Source of the DNA: Rutpela maculata | Lineage: Eukaryota; Arthropoda; Insecta; Coleoptera; Cerambycidae | NCBI GenBank assembly: GCA_936432065.2 | Contig: OW386287.2 | Location: forward strand, 1,984,001 to 2,048,000 | Direction of reading: 5' to 3' | DNA length: 64,000 nucleotides | In this document: positions 44,831 to 56,545 of the stretch, piece by piece | Numbering within the stretch: position 1 is the stretch's first letter | Layout: each line of letters starts with the position of its first letter | Program-made: the position numbers and the translations under genes | Notes under the pieces: model-generated | What the model was told of the DNA's origin: nothing | Database searches by the model: none | What the model saw: only the letters and a program-made list of their open reading frames with translations

Positions 44831-45029
44831 AAAATAATTTATACGACGTAAAAGAAAGAAAAATATGGAAGATTGCTAAACAGATTGCTATCTTCACTCA
44901 GCCAAATTTTTTTAAGCTCCCATAACTTGAAAAGCAGTCATAGCCGAGACTTGTGCCAATGAGAACTTTGGTTTAGAAAAGTAAAAGCTACAACATATCC
45001 AAATTTCAGAAAATTCGACTAAGAGCCAA

Positions 45030-45190
45030 TTTCCATAAGGTTTGTGTCCTTTCAAGTTAATATCTTAAACGGTTCCAGAGTAATCGTTACCACAAAAGAC
45101 AGACACTTTTTTTGCTGAAACTTAAAATCTCGACGTTTCATGACATTATATGCCTATTTGAACAATACATTAACCAGTATATTCCAATAT
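45030..45190 (-). repeat. Dispersed repeat family D, minus-strand fragment
   Basis: The reverse complement reads ATTGTTCAAATAGGCATA, then AATGTCATG, GTGTCTGTC, and CGATTACTCTGGAACCGTTT, as in 25290-25395. Only the middle portion of the family is present. Confidence 0.7.
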
Positions 45191-46320
45191 GGAAAAACAA
45201 ATGTTAGGGTTAAAAATTTACAATTTGATAGCCTCACGTGTCCCCTTTAAAATGCTTTTTTTAATTACAATTCGGTCGTTTCTTCAAGAGCTTTTGCACC
45301 GAAACGCACGAAAGAAGATTTAATTCTTATTTTACTCGAAAACGTGTTTTAAGTTATTTGCAAAGTACCAATTTTTGAGAGTTTGCCGCCATTTTGTTTT
45401 AAGTTGCAACCACCGTAGGCAGCCTCGAGAACTTTTTTATATACTTTTTTACTAGCAAAGGCCTACTTTTATGCAAAACGTCACATCATACTAGCTCAAA
45501 ACAAAACTTGTGAGAACTCGACTATTAACATGTTCATATTATATTACGCGTATAAAACATTTAAATGTGCTTAAAAGTTTGTGAAAAATTCATTTGCCGT
45601 GTATGCTCAGTGTTGCAAAATCTCGTTGAAGTATTTGCTTTTGTTTTGCGTTCAACGCTCAGTATAAAACTTTCACCATTTTATAATGTTTCCTTAACAA
45701 CATTACTTTGTTTTTCGTTTGATAATTACATTCTGTCGAGTCTGAGAGATCCGACTTGCATGTGCTGTTTGACAGATGAATAAAGCATCCCACATTTATG
45801 TTAGATGGGATAGCACGGTTCCCAAACATTGTGTATTGTCTGGCGTGACTGAGCGTAGGCACCCAGCAAGCTCTGCGTCGAGTCGTCGCGATTGAATAAA
45901 AAAAAAGCACAGCATCTTTTTGTTGGTCTCGTTTTAGGAGCTTTGTTCTGTTCGTTTTTAAGAAGTTGACGTTCAGTCGTTAAAAGCGAAACCAGTTTTT
46001 TCTCTCACTTTAAATTGTACGATGTTTTCATGGCTGGCTAAAAATGCCAGAGTGGTTGCCAGTCAGTTATGCGAGTTCATTTGTTGCATTTAAAAATTAC
46101 ATTGAATAGGACGATTAGTTTTGGAAATATTTCAAGTCGCGTTTATGCTTATGTTGATTTTAAATTCATGTACTGTAATCTACTACTATTGACTATCTAA
46201 TATCTACACCAATATCAAACCAAATTTAATTTGTAATAGGTACAATGAACAGGTATTTTTTTCACAAACATTTAAAAAAAATGTGTTAAGGAGGGTGCCT
46301 TCTGAGTATTTTGCCCAATA
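45191..46320. other. Spacer, nothing recognised
   Basis: Slightly GC-richer near 45780-45990. The overlapping frames 45565-45783 (plus) and 45659-45910 (minus) lack motifs. Confidence 0.35.
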
Positions 46321-46831
46321 GTCCAGTCAATTTGAGTGCTAAAGAGTGGATTTTGATGAAACCTTGTGCAATGTGTTTGTAATGACGTTAATAAAAGAGT
46401 TGAAAAAAGATCAGAGTAGGAAATGATCGGAAGGGGTAGAAAACACCCCAATTTATCACGGGTTCCGTAACTTGTAGAATTAGGTCAAAAATGAAAAAAA
46501 TAAACAATGTATTTACCATTTTTGGTCCAAAATAAGATGTTTTTACTCTTGATTTTTTTCGAAAAATGCATACTCTTCTAAAAAAAAAATCCAAGAGAAT
46601 GTATCATCGAAATACAAGACTTTTTTTATTTGCAACTTTTCTGTAAAGTGCGTTTTCACCGAGTTTTTCCGGAAAAACATGAAAAACCAGCCTTTTTTTG
46701 AAATTGTAGCGCTTTAAAAATATGTAATTTAAAAATTTGAAAATATTCAGACGTATGCATTGAGGCCTTCTAAACATTTTTTGTCTCTTGAAATTTTTTT
46801 GTAACTTGCTAATTTTCCCCGTTGACTGGAG
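46321..46831 (+). mobile_element. Family B element, single unit
   Basis: 511 bp with ends GTCCAGTCAA and TTGACTGGAG and TA on both sides (46319-46320 and 46832-46833). Sequence matches one arm of 6510-7758, including TGGATTTTGATGAAACCTTG, CGGGTTCCGTAACTTGTAG and CAGACGTATGCATTGAGGC. This is the simple form from which the dimer at 6510 can be understood. It encodes no protein; the minus frames here are shadows. Confidence 0.88.
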
Positions 46832-46833
46832 TA

Positions 46834-48269
46834 TATACAAAATTGACAATACCATATTTGAATGTATATGAAAATATATTTTTTTAAATTATCTTTTGTA
46901 ACTTTTGACGGGGTGTAGCTTGTAAACTATTAGTCCTATAAAATGGCACCGTGCCAGAAATTCGACTATATTTAACACTCTGTATGTTTTAAGAGAACGA
47001 TGTGGTGAACTACACAGTTTGAGATATACTTTCCATCCGTCTCGACTAATAGCGATGCAAAATAGGCCTGCTTAGCCTCCTGAGCTGACTGCTCTTGACT
47101 ATTTTTTTATTATCTGCTAGTATATAAAACAAAAAAGAAAGTATTTTCATGTTGAAAAAAGCACTGATCCATGTGCAATCCTATTCATAACTTAGCTGAT
47201 ATCCTACTAATTTCGTATTTTTTTGTTATATTATGTAACTTGTTTAAATGGTTATTTAACATTGATATTGCAAAATGAATCTTACTGTTACCAACGTGTT
47301 ATGCCAATTTTTTAACAATTTTCCTTCCAACGATTATTTTTATTTCGTTGATTTAAACTTGTCAGGCATATTTATTTAGAAAATTATGCGCAAACAAAAA
47401 AAATACATGACTATACTAGAAGTATTTAAACGACGAAATACATAATTTATAAGGAAAAGTTAGTGATAATGCTTTCAGAGATTTAAATTGTACGAAAGAA
47501 AGAAAGACCATTTAAGTTTGGAAAGAATGAATAATAAATATTGATTTTAGAAATTAAAGTAGGAAAATTGAAATAAATTTACCGGAATAAAATGGAACGT
47601 TTAAATTTTTCCGTTTGTTTTTTCCTATAATTTTTTAATTTAGTTTGCATTGCGATGAATTTAATTTTAATGAAAAATCTTTAAATAGAAAAGTTACTTG
47701 TATTTACGGCGTTTATAATATTTTCAATGAAACAGCCAAGTACTTGAAACAAAGTTGATATGCATTGTAGAACAAATCATTTCTCCGATTCAAGCTTTAA
47801 GTGCTTTTTACTTCTGTTAAAATATCTACTGTCATTTCAAAGTAACTTGTGCACACTCTCGAACCTGTGCCATCATCAAGGACTCTAGAGAAAGATTATC
47901 CACGGCTGTCTTGACGTATGTTATTACAATGGTTCCTTATACCTTCCAGATACAACAGTAGTCTGTGTTAATCATCAACAAATAGTTCTGGCTGAAAGCC
48001 TGAAAAGGTATTTTCTCATACCATCAAGAGGTACTAGATCTGGGGCTTAATTCTCGAAATTATTCCGATGGGAAATTGGTATTTTATCTTTTTCTATTTC
48101 ATTACGTTTCCTATTTCTTTATCGTTCCTTTCTCTCACTAAATCTACTGCCTCAAGTCGAGAATTGAAGAGTATGGAAGGGAACAAACAGATGTCTGTAA
48201 ATCTCCCAAAACGGTAATAGACAAAGAAGCTAGATAACTTAGAATCAGTTACCTTATTACATTTGCAGA
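46834..48269. other. AT-rich spacer, nothing certain recognised
   Basis: No repeat partner recognised. Part of 47840-48260 may be decayed upstream sequence of the LINE remnant at 48270, but I cannot read an RT motif there. Confidence 0.35.
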
Positions 48270-48485
48270 GATAATGACATTAGGTAAATCACATAACTAG
48301 AACTTCCCCTTCGAAAATGTAATCCACAAAGCCAAGTTCTTGTGGACTTGCCGAAAAATTTGCGGAAAATCCTAGGGTATTGATCCCCAGCAAACGAATT
48401 GGATATCACGGTCATCAGACCAATGGTAGGGTATGGCTCCATAGTTTGGTGATTGATGGCCAAAACTAAACTATCTGGCTTCAAT
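48270..48485 (+). pseudogene. LINE remnant, region between RT and RNase H
   Basis: The frames read NFPFENVIHKAKFLWTCRKI (48299-48358), then CGKS, then, after a shift, VIRPMVGYGSIVW (about 48410-48448) and WPKLNYLASI. This matches the block I know from I/R1/LOA and related elements: KA...L..CR...GK.WGL.P....WIY.AVIRP...YGS.VWWP. It may derive from the same type of LINE as the zinc-knuckle remnant at 12690-12990. The minus frame at 48257-48484 is a shadow. Confidence 0.75.
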
Positions 48486-49931
48486 AGGCGGTTATTAATA
48501 TGTCGGAGGGAGCATCATTAAATGCAAATTGGACACATTGTGTAATTCTATATTTTTACGTTTTTAATATCGGCACAGAAACCTGTCACTTAAGAAAATT
48601 GCCCCAGAATATTTGAATTAAAATCTAAGTGAGCTGTTCGTTTTGATTTTACAGAGAAATAAACATTGATACCGATTTTTATTGAGATGTATCTGAATTA
48701 AACGACCAGTATTCTCATGAAATATGAATTTTCCGATATATCGGTTAAGACCTGGGCGTGCAAGTTTAGGTACGTTATTAAAATAAAGCCAGCTAAAACC
48801 CACTAGCGATATCGGTAGTGGATTCCGCGAAAGCCATAATCTGCTATAAGCAATAAAACGCTTCACTGATTCTTGGACGGCTATTGCAGCAAAAAGTAGA
48901 ATTCTTTCCCGTTGTATTCGGAATGTTTGTTCCTTGTTTAGATGCTATCGTTTGTCTTCATATATGAACTTGCTCCAAGGTAATTTAGTTTCGTAGTAGG
49001 GCTCGTTCTGCCCTGAATTTAATTCCTGATTTGAGACCGCTATCCGTTATATCTGAAGGGTTTATTTTGCAGTGTAATATAGACTGAGGCCAGCGCCAAC
49101 GTAAATATTTATCTTTAAATGGAAAATTAGCTGTGTACTTTAATCCCGCCGGTATGGGTTTTAAACTCTTTTTTGCTTTTCAAATAATTGCATTTTATTT
49201 AATTACACTTATTTGATGTTAAACTAATAATACGCTCAACCTGTGAATAATTCCCACAAGGATTTTTCTATTTGTATTATGTAGGGGGAGGATTGACACA
49301 ATTATTAATTATTGTTTTCCATAAAAATATCGTTGCCGTTACGGCCGCCATTTTAACAAAATGGCGGTCAAAATAGGTATTTCTCGATTACCTTTCCTGT
49401 CAGTTCCACCCTAAAATTGAGTATTACCAAAATTGTAAGAAATAAAAATTACAACATTAATTTAAACTATTTTTCTCAATACTTTACGATTTACAGCCGA
49501 CTATTCTATGCTTGTTAGCAATGTCATGCTGGGCAACATTTATTTTTCCATATTGAAGATGGGACATATGTTCTTTGAATTTGATTACAGTTGGACGCCT
49601 CGTTGAAACTACAATTCTCACAAATGATTTCATTCCGAAACCTACCGTTCAGTTTTATTTTTTGGTTTGCCTTAAAGTCAATTATTTTCCGATGAAGCGA
49701 CAATTGTCATACCTAAGCCTTTTACAATTTAATTTAACACACCTGGTAAACCGGTGTTCATATGGAATTAATACAACTTTGGGAAATCTTCCTCTCTTAC
49801 TAATCTCTGTTCATTCCTTAGACCTTTGACTATATAAACGTATGTTAAGTTTCATTTAAAGGGAAACTTATGGATGAGGAATCTAGAAATTAAGACTAGC
49901 CATTTTATGATGGACACTTAATACATATTAT
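48486..49931. other. Spacer with one short hairpin
   Basis: CGCCATTTTAACAAAATGGCG at 49347-49367 is a perfect short hairpin. The 84-codon frame at 49575-49829 has no motif. Nothing else was recognised. Confidence 0.4.
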
Positions 49932-50337
49932 TGTAATGTGTTACAACCCTTGTCCCTTAGAATGAATGTAGTGTATTTGCACCTACTCGAGAAACCTACC
50001 AGAAGTTAGTTCTGGTGACATCTGGAATGATCTAGAGAATGGTGGCGTCATCACAGAACAATCGAGATCTGTCATTTTTGGGTATAAAAGACCGACCGCA
50101 TTCTCGGCGAGTAGTTCAGAAAGTTCAGAAAGTATAGAAAGTGAGGTTAAGTCTTCAAAGATAAACAAAGTGATAAACATTGTGATTTTAGTCAATAAAG
50201 TGTATTTAAATTAATAATAGTATTGTGAAGTATCCAGTAAATATTTAATAAAGTGTGTTAGTGGACATCTCTTGTTATAATTTTTGGAACCCACGGATTT
50301 TGCGAGGGTGGTTTCCTAAGGGTGGAAACACGTCACA
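49932..50337 (+). mobile_element. Solo LTR (gypsy-type candidate)
   Basis: 406 bp bounded by TGTAATGTGTTAC and ACACGTCACA (TG...CA), flanked by an exact 4-bp duplication TTAT (49928-49931 and 50338-50341). It contains a TATA box (GGTATAAAAGACC at 50084-50096) and downstream AATAAAGTG motifs (50196 and 50250 areas). No internal region follows, so it is a solo LTR left by recombination. A 4-bp duplication is usual for gypsy-type elements. The minus-strand frame at 49983-50195 is a shadow. Confidence 0.85.
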
Positions 50338-50341
50338 TTAT

Positions 50342-50734
50342 TATAGGTACGGTTTTTATAAACTTAAAAAGCTCCAGTACAACTGCAGAAATTCAAGGAC
50401 TAGCTGTCAAAATGTATAATTTCTCATGAAAATTGATTAATACTTGCTGGTTTTGAAGTTAGTGACAAATAATAATTAGCAATCATGCTCTCAAATGTTG
50501 TTGGCACGATCCTTGCATGTACAAAAAAATAATTACCATTTTAATTTGCTGGATTTCGTGTTGGTGACGATGATTGGCATTCTAACAAAAAAAAACTTAC
50601 TTTCACTCATTAAAAATATAATACTAAAATACTGACCTACATCCACTATATCATATTTTTGTGGAAATATCATGTTCATAAAAAGTAAGAGAACAGCTAT
50701 CACGAGTAGTTGGTAAAAGTAGGTTTAGTTTTCG
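50342..50734. other. Spacer, nothing recognised
   Basis: AT-rich. No motif or repeat partner. Confidence 0.35.
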
Positions 50735-51053
50735 TCGAGCTATGTTTCATGTGATTGGTATTTTTGTTTGGCACATTATAGTTGGAGAGCGTGGCCTCCG
50801 AAATATGCAGAATAAAAGTGGCTTATGCAACATACAGAAACTGGAGTCAAATTCCCATATAAATGACCTGCCGAGGAATTATTGTAAAGCCCCTACCTAT
50901 ATCGGATTTTGTTGTTTTTTACAATATATGTATTCCACTAAAAATGATTAATGCACAAACGAAAGTAAAAAAGTTACTAAAAGAATATTATACTTTTTGT
51001 GGACTGCTACCTCGTCAGCCCCTACCTATATCGGATTATGTTGTGTTTTCTTG

Positions 51054-51060
<7 letters not shown>
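50735..51060 (+). repeat. Dispersed repeat family E, copy 2
   Basis: Plus-strand partner of 44333-44830. The string CCCCTACCTATATCGGATT occurs twice (50890 and 51019), so this copy holds a partial internal duplication. The open frames at 50742-50951 and 50863-51054 are translations of the repeat. Confidence 0.75.

Positions 51061-51099
<39 letters not shown>
51058..51099. repeat. (TA)n microsatellite
   Basis: About 20 TA units between family E and a fragment of family D. Confidence 0.95.
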
Positions 51100-51102
<3 letters not shown>

Positions 51103-51170
51103 AGGGGTGAAAAAAATAAAATTGTGATTTAGTTTGTGTACAAGAACCAAGGGCCTCAATTTTTTTTTAC
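51100..51170 (+). repeat. Dispersed repeat family D, end fragment
   Basis: AGGGGTGAAAAAAATAAAAT, then GTGATTTAGTTTGTGTACAA and GAACCAA match the end of family D at 25610-25660 and 9463-9505. Confidence 0.7.
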
Positions 51171-52569
51171 TTCAATATTTCATGTCTGCAGATTAATCAT
51201 TACCAAAAGTGAAATATGAAATATTACAGTTGTTTTTAAATAATAAACGAACTACAAATTCTCAAAAGTAACTGCAATTTTATAACTTCCTTACTAATTT
51301 TCAAACCCAAGAAATCACGGTTTTTTGCTCGACTCAATCAGCAGGGTGCGTATTTATGGTAATAAATATGTAAATGGTAGTCTTTACATCCCAATTGCTT
51401 GTCAGGCAATGGGAAGTATTGGGCTCTGATATGAGTTTCATGAGACGTTAGACGGATACTATTAAACATAACAAAAATGATGAATTCAATGATGATTCAA
51501 CCGTTCCTATGGACTATAGAATAATCATTTTCTAGGCAGTTGGAGTCTATTCTAGTAAGAACGGATCCACGAAGTCCTATGCAATATATTATAGAAATCA
51601 TACCCTTGGAAATGTTTTCCTTGTCTAAGGCAAATGAGGTAATACAAAGAAATATTATTTTTCTTTAAATACTGAATATCTAAGTTGTTTATCAAAACAA
51701 ACTAGCGAATAACGTGCCGTCCAGAAAACAATCACGGTATAAATATATTGACGGCATGGGAGATTTATTAGCTTTTATATTTGTTTTGCTTCGGGGTGCA
51801 ATACTCAAGAACCGAGGTCATTTTTCTGACATGATGGAAAACAGTTATTCTAATTTTGTGCTACTTGCTCTCATAACGTGACTTCGGTTTGTTACGCATC
51901 ATTTTGAAATTTGATATCATATGGACTGATTTTTCGAAGCAAGGCGACTTGACGATTAGAATTTTTATACATCCCAGTAAACCTAAAACAATTTTTAGAA
52001 AATATTACTTTATACTGTTCATGTTAAGATATATAGGAAATATTAAACGACATTTCGACAATATTTGTTCGTCAAGACATGCAATAGGTTCTCTCAATGA
52101 GGACTCCAGACCTACTGGTTTTGGTGCAGATATGATTGGAGGTTTTGAAAATACGAGCAATATTATTTTATTTCTTATTTTTATTTTAGAAATAAACACC
52201 ATCTAACATTGCAAGTACCAACCAATTACATGAAAAGAAATAACATAAGTTTTAAAGAAAAAGTATTCTGTATCTGGATTACGAGTACATTTTCCTATGT
52301 ATTTTTGGTCGCTGAATTCGAATTTATGACCAGTTTTCCTCTATCACAACAGAATTGTGAAAAAAAAAAACCATGAAATTAAGGTCAAAAGAAGAGGTTT
52401 TTTTTTGCTTTAATTTCTTGTTTTTTTTTAAAGTTCTGATGACAAAGAAAAAAACTGGCCACAGATTAGAGTTCAATCTGTGACCAGGATTTAATGTCAC
52501 CATATTATTAGATTACTACATATCTCCACATCGGGGGAGGGGGGGTGGCGGGTATGTGTTGTTGTTAGT
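51171..52569. other. Spacer, nothing recognised
   Basis: The plus frame at 51889-52206 and the opposite frame at 52005-52202 lack motifs. A G-rich run lies at 52533-52555. Confidence 0.35.
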
Positions 52570-53130
52570 AGATTATCTGTAACTTTTCAGTAACTGAATT
52601 TGCTGCGGCAAAAATATTTGTATCGTCAGCATACAGTAAAATGTCCAACATTCAAATCATCCACTATATCGTTGATGAATAGAGCAAATAAGAGAGGGCC
52701 CAGAATGGAACCCTGCGGAACCCCAGAAATAGCTTGAAATTTGTCAGACTTGAAACCACGATATTCTACATATTGTGTTCTATCGGTTAAGTAACTTTGG
52801 AAAAATGTTAAGAGACTTGTGATATTAACTGTACTAAGTGAAATCCCGTGGTCAAATCTGCCGAAGGCTTTGGAAAAATCGGTGTCAATCACAATAACTT
52901 GTGTATAAACACTTAAGTTTTTCGAAATAAATTGTGTTACGTGTAACCGATTGGTTAATGTGTTTTTGTCGCTGATAAATTGTAATCTGCCCCTCAACAT
53001 GAGCATATATTGCCTCCTGTAAGATGAATTTAACTTTAGCGAAGTTGCAAATTATGGTGAAAGGTCGACAGTTTTTGATACTACATATTTCACATTTTTG
53101 GTAAATCGGGATAGTACGAGAATTTTCCAT
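52570..53130 (-). pseudogene. Non-LTR RT remnant with intact YADD box
   Basis: On the minus strand: KNCRPFTIICNFAKV (53040-53085, the fingers motif usually NYRPI), then, after a frame change, NTLTNRLHVTQFIS, motif A IDTDFSKAFGRFDHGI (about 52843-52890), LTFFQSYLTDRTQYVEYRGF, AISGVPQGSILGPLLFALFI and NDIV (52673-52735), and after one more shift FTVYADDTNIFAAANSVTEK (about 52590-52650). The catalytic residues are intact though the gene is not. The element is truncated at both ends. The frames at 52626-53006 and 52885-53313 are its two largest pieces. Confidence 0.9.
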
Positions 53131-54364
53131 GCTTCTTTCCACGCTCTGTAAACATAAAAGCACAGGCATTGTAATACTGGAGATTATGCTAAAGGCGTAC
53201 CAACGTTTTGCAGAAGATAGAAGAAGTATAACGTTATAACGTGTACATTTTTCCCAATCACATTTCCTGTATATTTTCCAAATCCAAATATGTATGGTAA
53301 TAAAATAGCTCAAAAATATGAATTTCAGATTTTTATTCGGATTTTAAGTAGTATTTTCACCCTAAACATATTTGCGACCTTTGGTATAATGTTTAGTTAT
53401 TTAATCAAGGAATTTATTCAGTAGCGAGAAAATTGCAAGTAGAGCTCAAAAAAGACGAATGCACGTCTAGTGCTATGCTAGATCCTGACATTTACCTGGG
53501 AAATTAATATTTGAAATGTTCAGTGACTCTTCATGATGTGTGAAACACATATTTTTAAGTTAGATTTTATCTTTTGTGAGTTTTGCGATGTGTTCAAAAC
53601 ACGAAACCTATTATTTACACACAGTATTTCAAAACAAACTTGAGCCAGAATTCTAATAAGGTAATAACACGTTGAAAACGTGAAATATATGACATTACGA
53701 TGTTCATATAATACCGTTGGCCTTTTTTTGCGATAATAACTAACCCAAACGCTTGATTAAACCATAGCGGTTTTAAATGGTCCATTAAAATAATATCACT
53801 GTAGAAACTTCCACTTGACACGGCCCTCCGTGTGACAATGGAGTGTGTGACAATTCGTTCGAGATTCTCGCTTTCCCAGAAACCGAGGGACGGTACGACC
53901 ACGCCGGCCTCAATCCCTTCGAGAGGAGCCGGCGTTGACGGAAAACGGGATATCAGCATTCGCTTTTGTTCCATTTAGAACATAAATCTATCAGTTAATT
54001 CTGCCGGGATGATGTGTACAAACTCGAAGCGCTAATTGCATCGATTTGGTTCAAATGCGTATCACATCGAATATTAGAACATATTCAGCGTAAATATTTT
54101 TACATTCAGGGATTAAACGGTAAGCTTAAAACCGGCTTTAATGTAATATTTGCCGGAGCGGCGATGTGGACAATAAACACTGGCCAATAGGCGGGTTCGA
54201 GCCTTTTTATTTTGATTGCAATAAAAAACAGTTGATATAAAATTTAAAAAAAAAATGGCAATCGACGCGAGGCTACAAAACGTACCTGTGCGCGAGGCTA
54301 GGCTGTGTAAGGTCAGCTACAAGACATAACGCTTCGCTAGCTAACGTAAAAATACGTCTATTAT
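53131..54364. other. Spacer with GC-richer block at 53740-54230
   Basis: CpG-rich for the window near 53810-53960. The minus frame at 53615-53974 (119 codons) has no recognised motif. Nothing else found. Confidence 0.4.
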
Positions 54365-55518
54365 AAATGGGTCATTCCATATCAAATCAACCAAGCAAAA
54401 AAAAATTACCACTCAGATTTTAACGAATTTTGGTACACATGTTTAACCCCTCCAAGGTATTAAAAATCCAGAATTTCAAATTGTTCTGACGAGTAGTTTT
54501 TTTTCTATAGGACTCAAAAGAAAAATTAACAAATTTCATTACAACAGGGGTATTTTTAATAATTATTATCTCAGGATGCTGAAGAAGAAATTTTTTGTGT
54601 AAGCACTCGTTTTGTAGCATATGGACTAAAGTTTATTTCTATTTAAAAAAATGGACAAAATTTCTTTGTCTCAAGGTCACTCTCAAGATCATAAATACTC
54701 AAATGGTATTATCTAAAAAAGCAATTTTTTTTTCAACTCAAAAAATTAAGTAATATTAACTGAACTTTCATGTACCTCTGTGCCAATATTGAAAGTGGGG
54801 CGACGACAAATAAGTAAGTAAATAAATAATAAAAGTGTGGGTACATGCGCTGCATAAAATAGCGCCTAACCGCGTCGCTCAGACCTGGTGCGCGACTAGC
54901 CTAGACCCGTCGTTTGCCGCGGATAGTGCATAATTAGATGTATATTTATCAGGTTTTGAACATTTTAAAACAAATTAAATTATATTACTTAATATTATCA
55001 ATAGAGCAATGGATAAGAACCGACAAAATATGCTAAATATGTGTTTTCGCGAGTCTGATTATTATAACGTAAAAGCAGAATGGCACTTTTTGCTACCAGT
55101 CACGGCAAAAATGTATGTGATGGACTAGGTGGAACTGTAAAACGACTTGCGGTGAAAGCAAGTCTATAACGACCTTACTCTGATCAAATTTTAACACCTC
55201 GACAGCTATACAACTTTGTGACTGAGAGCATAAAAAATTTTAATATTATTTATTGCACAGATGATGACCATCAGCAGAATACTTTATACTTTATCTCTTG
55301 AAAGCAGATTTGACAAAGTGAAACCTGTTCTTGGAATTCAACAATACCATTGTTTCATACCTAAGAAAGATATGGTTTTGAGAGGAAAACTCTATTTAAA
55401 TAGCAGTAAGAGTACTGAATTTAACCTTGGAGATGGTTTACCTAATATTGAATTTGAGGAAATTTCTGGCTTTGTCACTGCGATGTATCATGATTTCTGG
55501 TGGTTAGGATGTGTACTC

Positions 55519-55569
55519 AAGGCCGTACCCAGAGGGGGGTCAGCGGGGTTCGAACCCCCCAGAAAATAT
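55519..55569. repeat. Small GC-rich insert in the broken gene
   Basis: GGCCGTACCCAGAGGGG, then GGGGTTCGAACCCCCC, a short hairpin-forming piece that breaks the reading of the gene just before the palindromic element. It looks like one end of a hAT-type MITE. Confidence 0.4.
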
Positions 55570-55580
55570 ATACTTTTCAT

Positions 55581-56269
55581 TTAGTAGATATGCTTCTAGA
55601 GGGCAGAATATTTACTAGTGAAATATTTTGTCGAACTCCTCTATATGTTTCCTTAAATATATAAGGAATAAGAAACCAGACTGCAACCAACAGCTATTCT
55701 CCGGACTAATGCCCCGCCGAGCGCTGAATTACGAGTTACAAGCCTGGCCGCGTTACGTACAATAACTATGTATTGCCACAAAACGCTAAGTTTCGATTGT
55801 AATAGACACCAGCCGAAAGACTTATTCCCATTCAAAGGATCTCTCGTGCCAGCCGCCCCATACCACTTGCAGACTGCAGTTTCGAGCTATTGGCTCTCGT
55901 CAGTGCAAGGTAGGTCTGAGACGGCTGTAACGAGGCACAAATGCCTCGTTACAGCCGTCTCAGACCTACCTTGCACTGACGAGAGCCAATAGCTCGAAAC
56001 TGCAGTCTGCAAGTGGTATGGGGCGGCTGGCACGAGAGATCCTTTGAATGGGAATAAGTCTTTCGGCTGGTGTCTATTACAATCGAAACTTAGCGTTTTG
56101 TGGCAATACATAGTTATTGTACGTAACGCGGCCAGGCTTGTAACTCGTAATTCAGCGCTCGGCGGGGCATTAGTCCGGAGAATAGCTGTTGGTTGCAGTC
56201 TGGTTTCTTATTCCTTATATATTTAAGGAAACATATAGAGGAGTTCGACAAAATATTTCACTAGTAAAT
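55581..56269. mobile_element. Palindromic element with 11-bp target duplication, copy 2
   Basis: 689 bp flanked by an exact 11-bp duplication ATACTTTTCAT (55570-55580 and 56270-56280). Orientation is opposite to copy 1. The core is an essentially perfect palindrome: arms 55608-55937 and 55942-56271 (the last two bases overlap the duplication by chance) around a 4-base loop CAAA. Twenty-nine extra bases (starting TTAGTAGATATGC) lie outside the palindrome at the left, as at the right of copy 1. The mirror-image frames at 55653-56226 are translations of the arms and are not genes. The near-perfect arms point to recent formation or gene conversion between arms. Confidence 0.93.
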
Positions 56270-56545
56270 ATACTTTTCATATCCAAAAGCTAACCTTTGG
56301 TAAAAATGACGAAACTGAGGAGGTGACAATCACCACACCCGTGACCCTTCCCGATCATTTCTGTATCCAAATAAACCTGAGGTTTTAAATGTCAACCCAA
56401 AAACAATACTACTTAAAGTAGATGCTGTCACTGAAACTGGAAGGGTCTACAAGTTTAGTGAAGCTGAAATGGCATTATCTGATACGGCTTCAAAATTGTA
56501 TAAATAACAATTATTAAACAAACAAATTTTTGTATTAGGTACCAC

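Larger units (their letters stand above)
55009..56507 (+). pseudogene. Broken gene with WHFFATSHGK/CDG motif
   Basis: From Met at 55009 it reads NVKAEWHF, then after a 1-base loss FATSHGKNVCDGLGGTVKRL and AVKASL-stop (about 55090-55170). It continues RPYSDQILTPRQLYNFVTES. After another shift it reads SRFDKVKPVLGIQQYHCFIP (about 55306-55365) and, near 55480, GFVTAMYHDFWWLGCVL, where the reading is cut by insertions. It resumes at 56281 with KLTFGKNDETEEVTI, then YPNKPEVLNVNPKTILLKVD and AVTETGRVYKFSEAEMALSD to a stop at 56507. From memory this order (WxFFATSHGK..CDG.GG, a PG.R..H.F.P block, a Y...WW.G Tudor-like part, and TGR.Y..S near the end) recurs in many uncharacterised arthropod and cnidarian proteins. 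Its place between TIRs suggests a transposon protein. Confidence 0.7.

Noticed and set aside
53615..53974. 119-codon minus-strand frame
   Set aside because: No recognisable motif; half lies in a GC-richer block and half in AT-rich sequence with no change in frame quality, as expected by chance.
55533..55555. B-box-like GGGGTTCGAACCCCCC as a tRNA end
   Set aside because: No acceptor, D- or anticodon arm around it; it is a G/C hairpin typical of a MITE end.
55653..56226. Four mirror-image open frames of 60-74 codons
   Set aside because: They arise from the palindrome at 55581-56269 and the same frames recur at 42871-43186 in the other copy. They are symmetry shadows.
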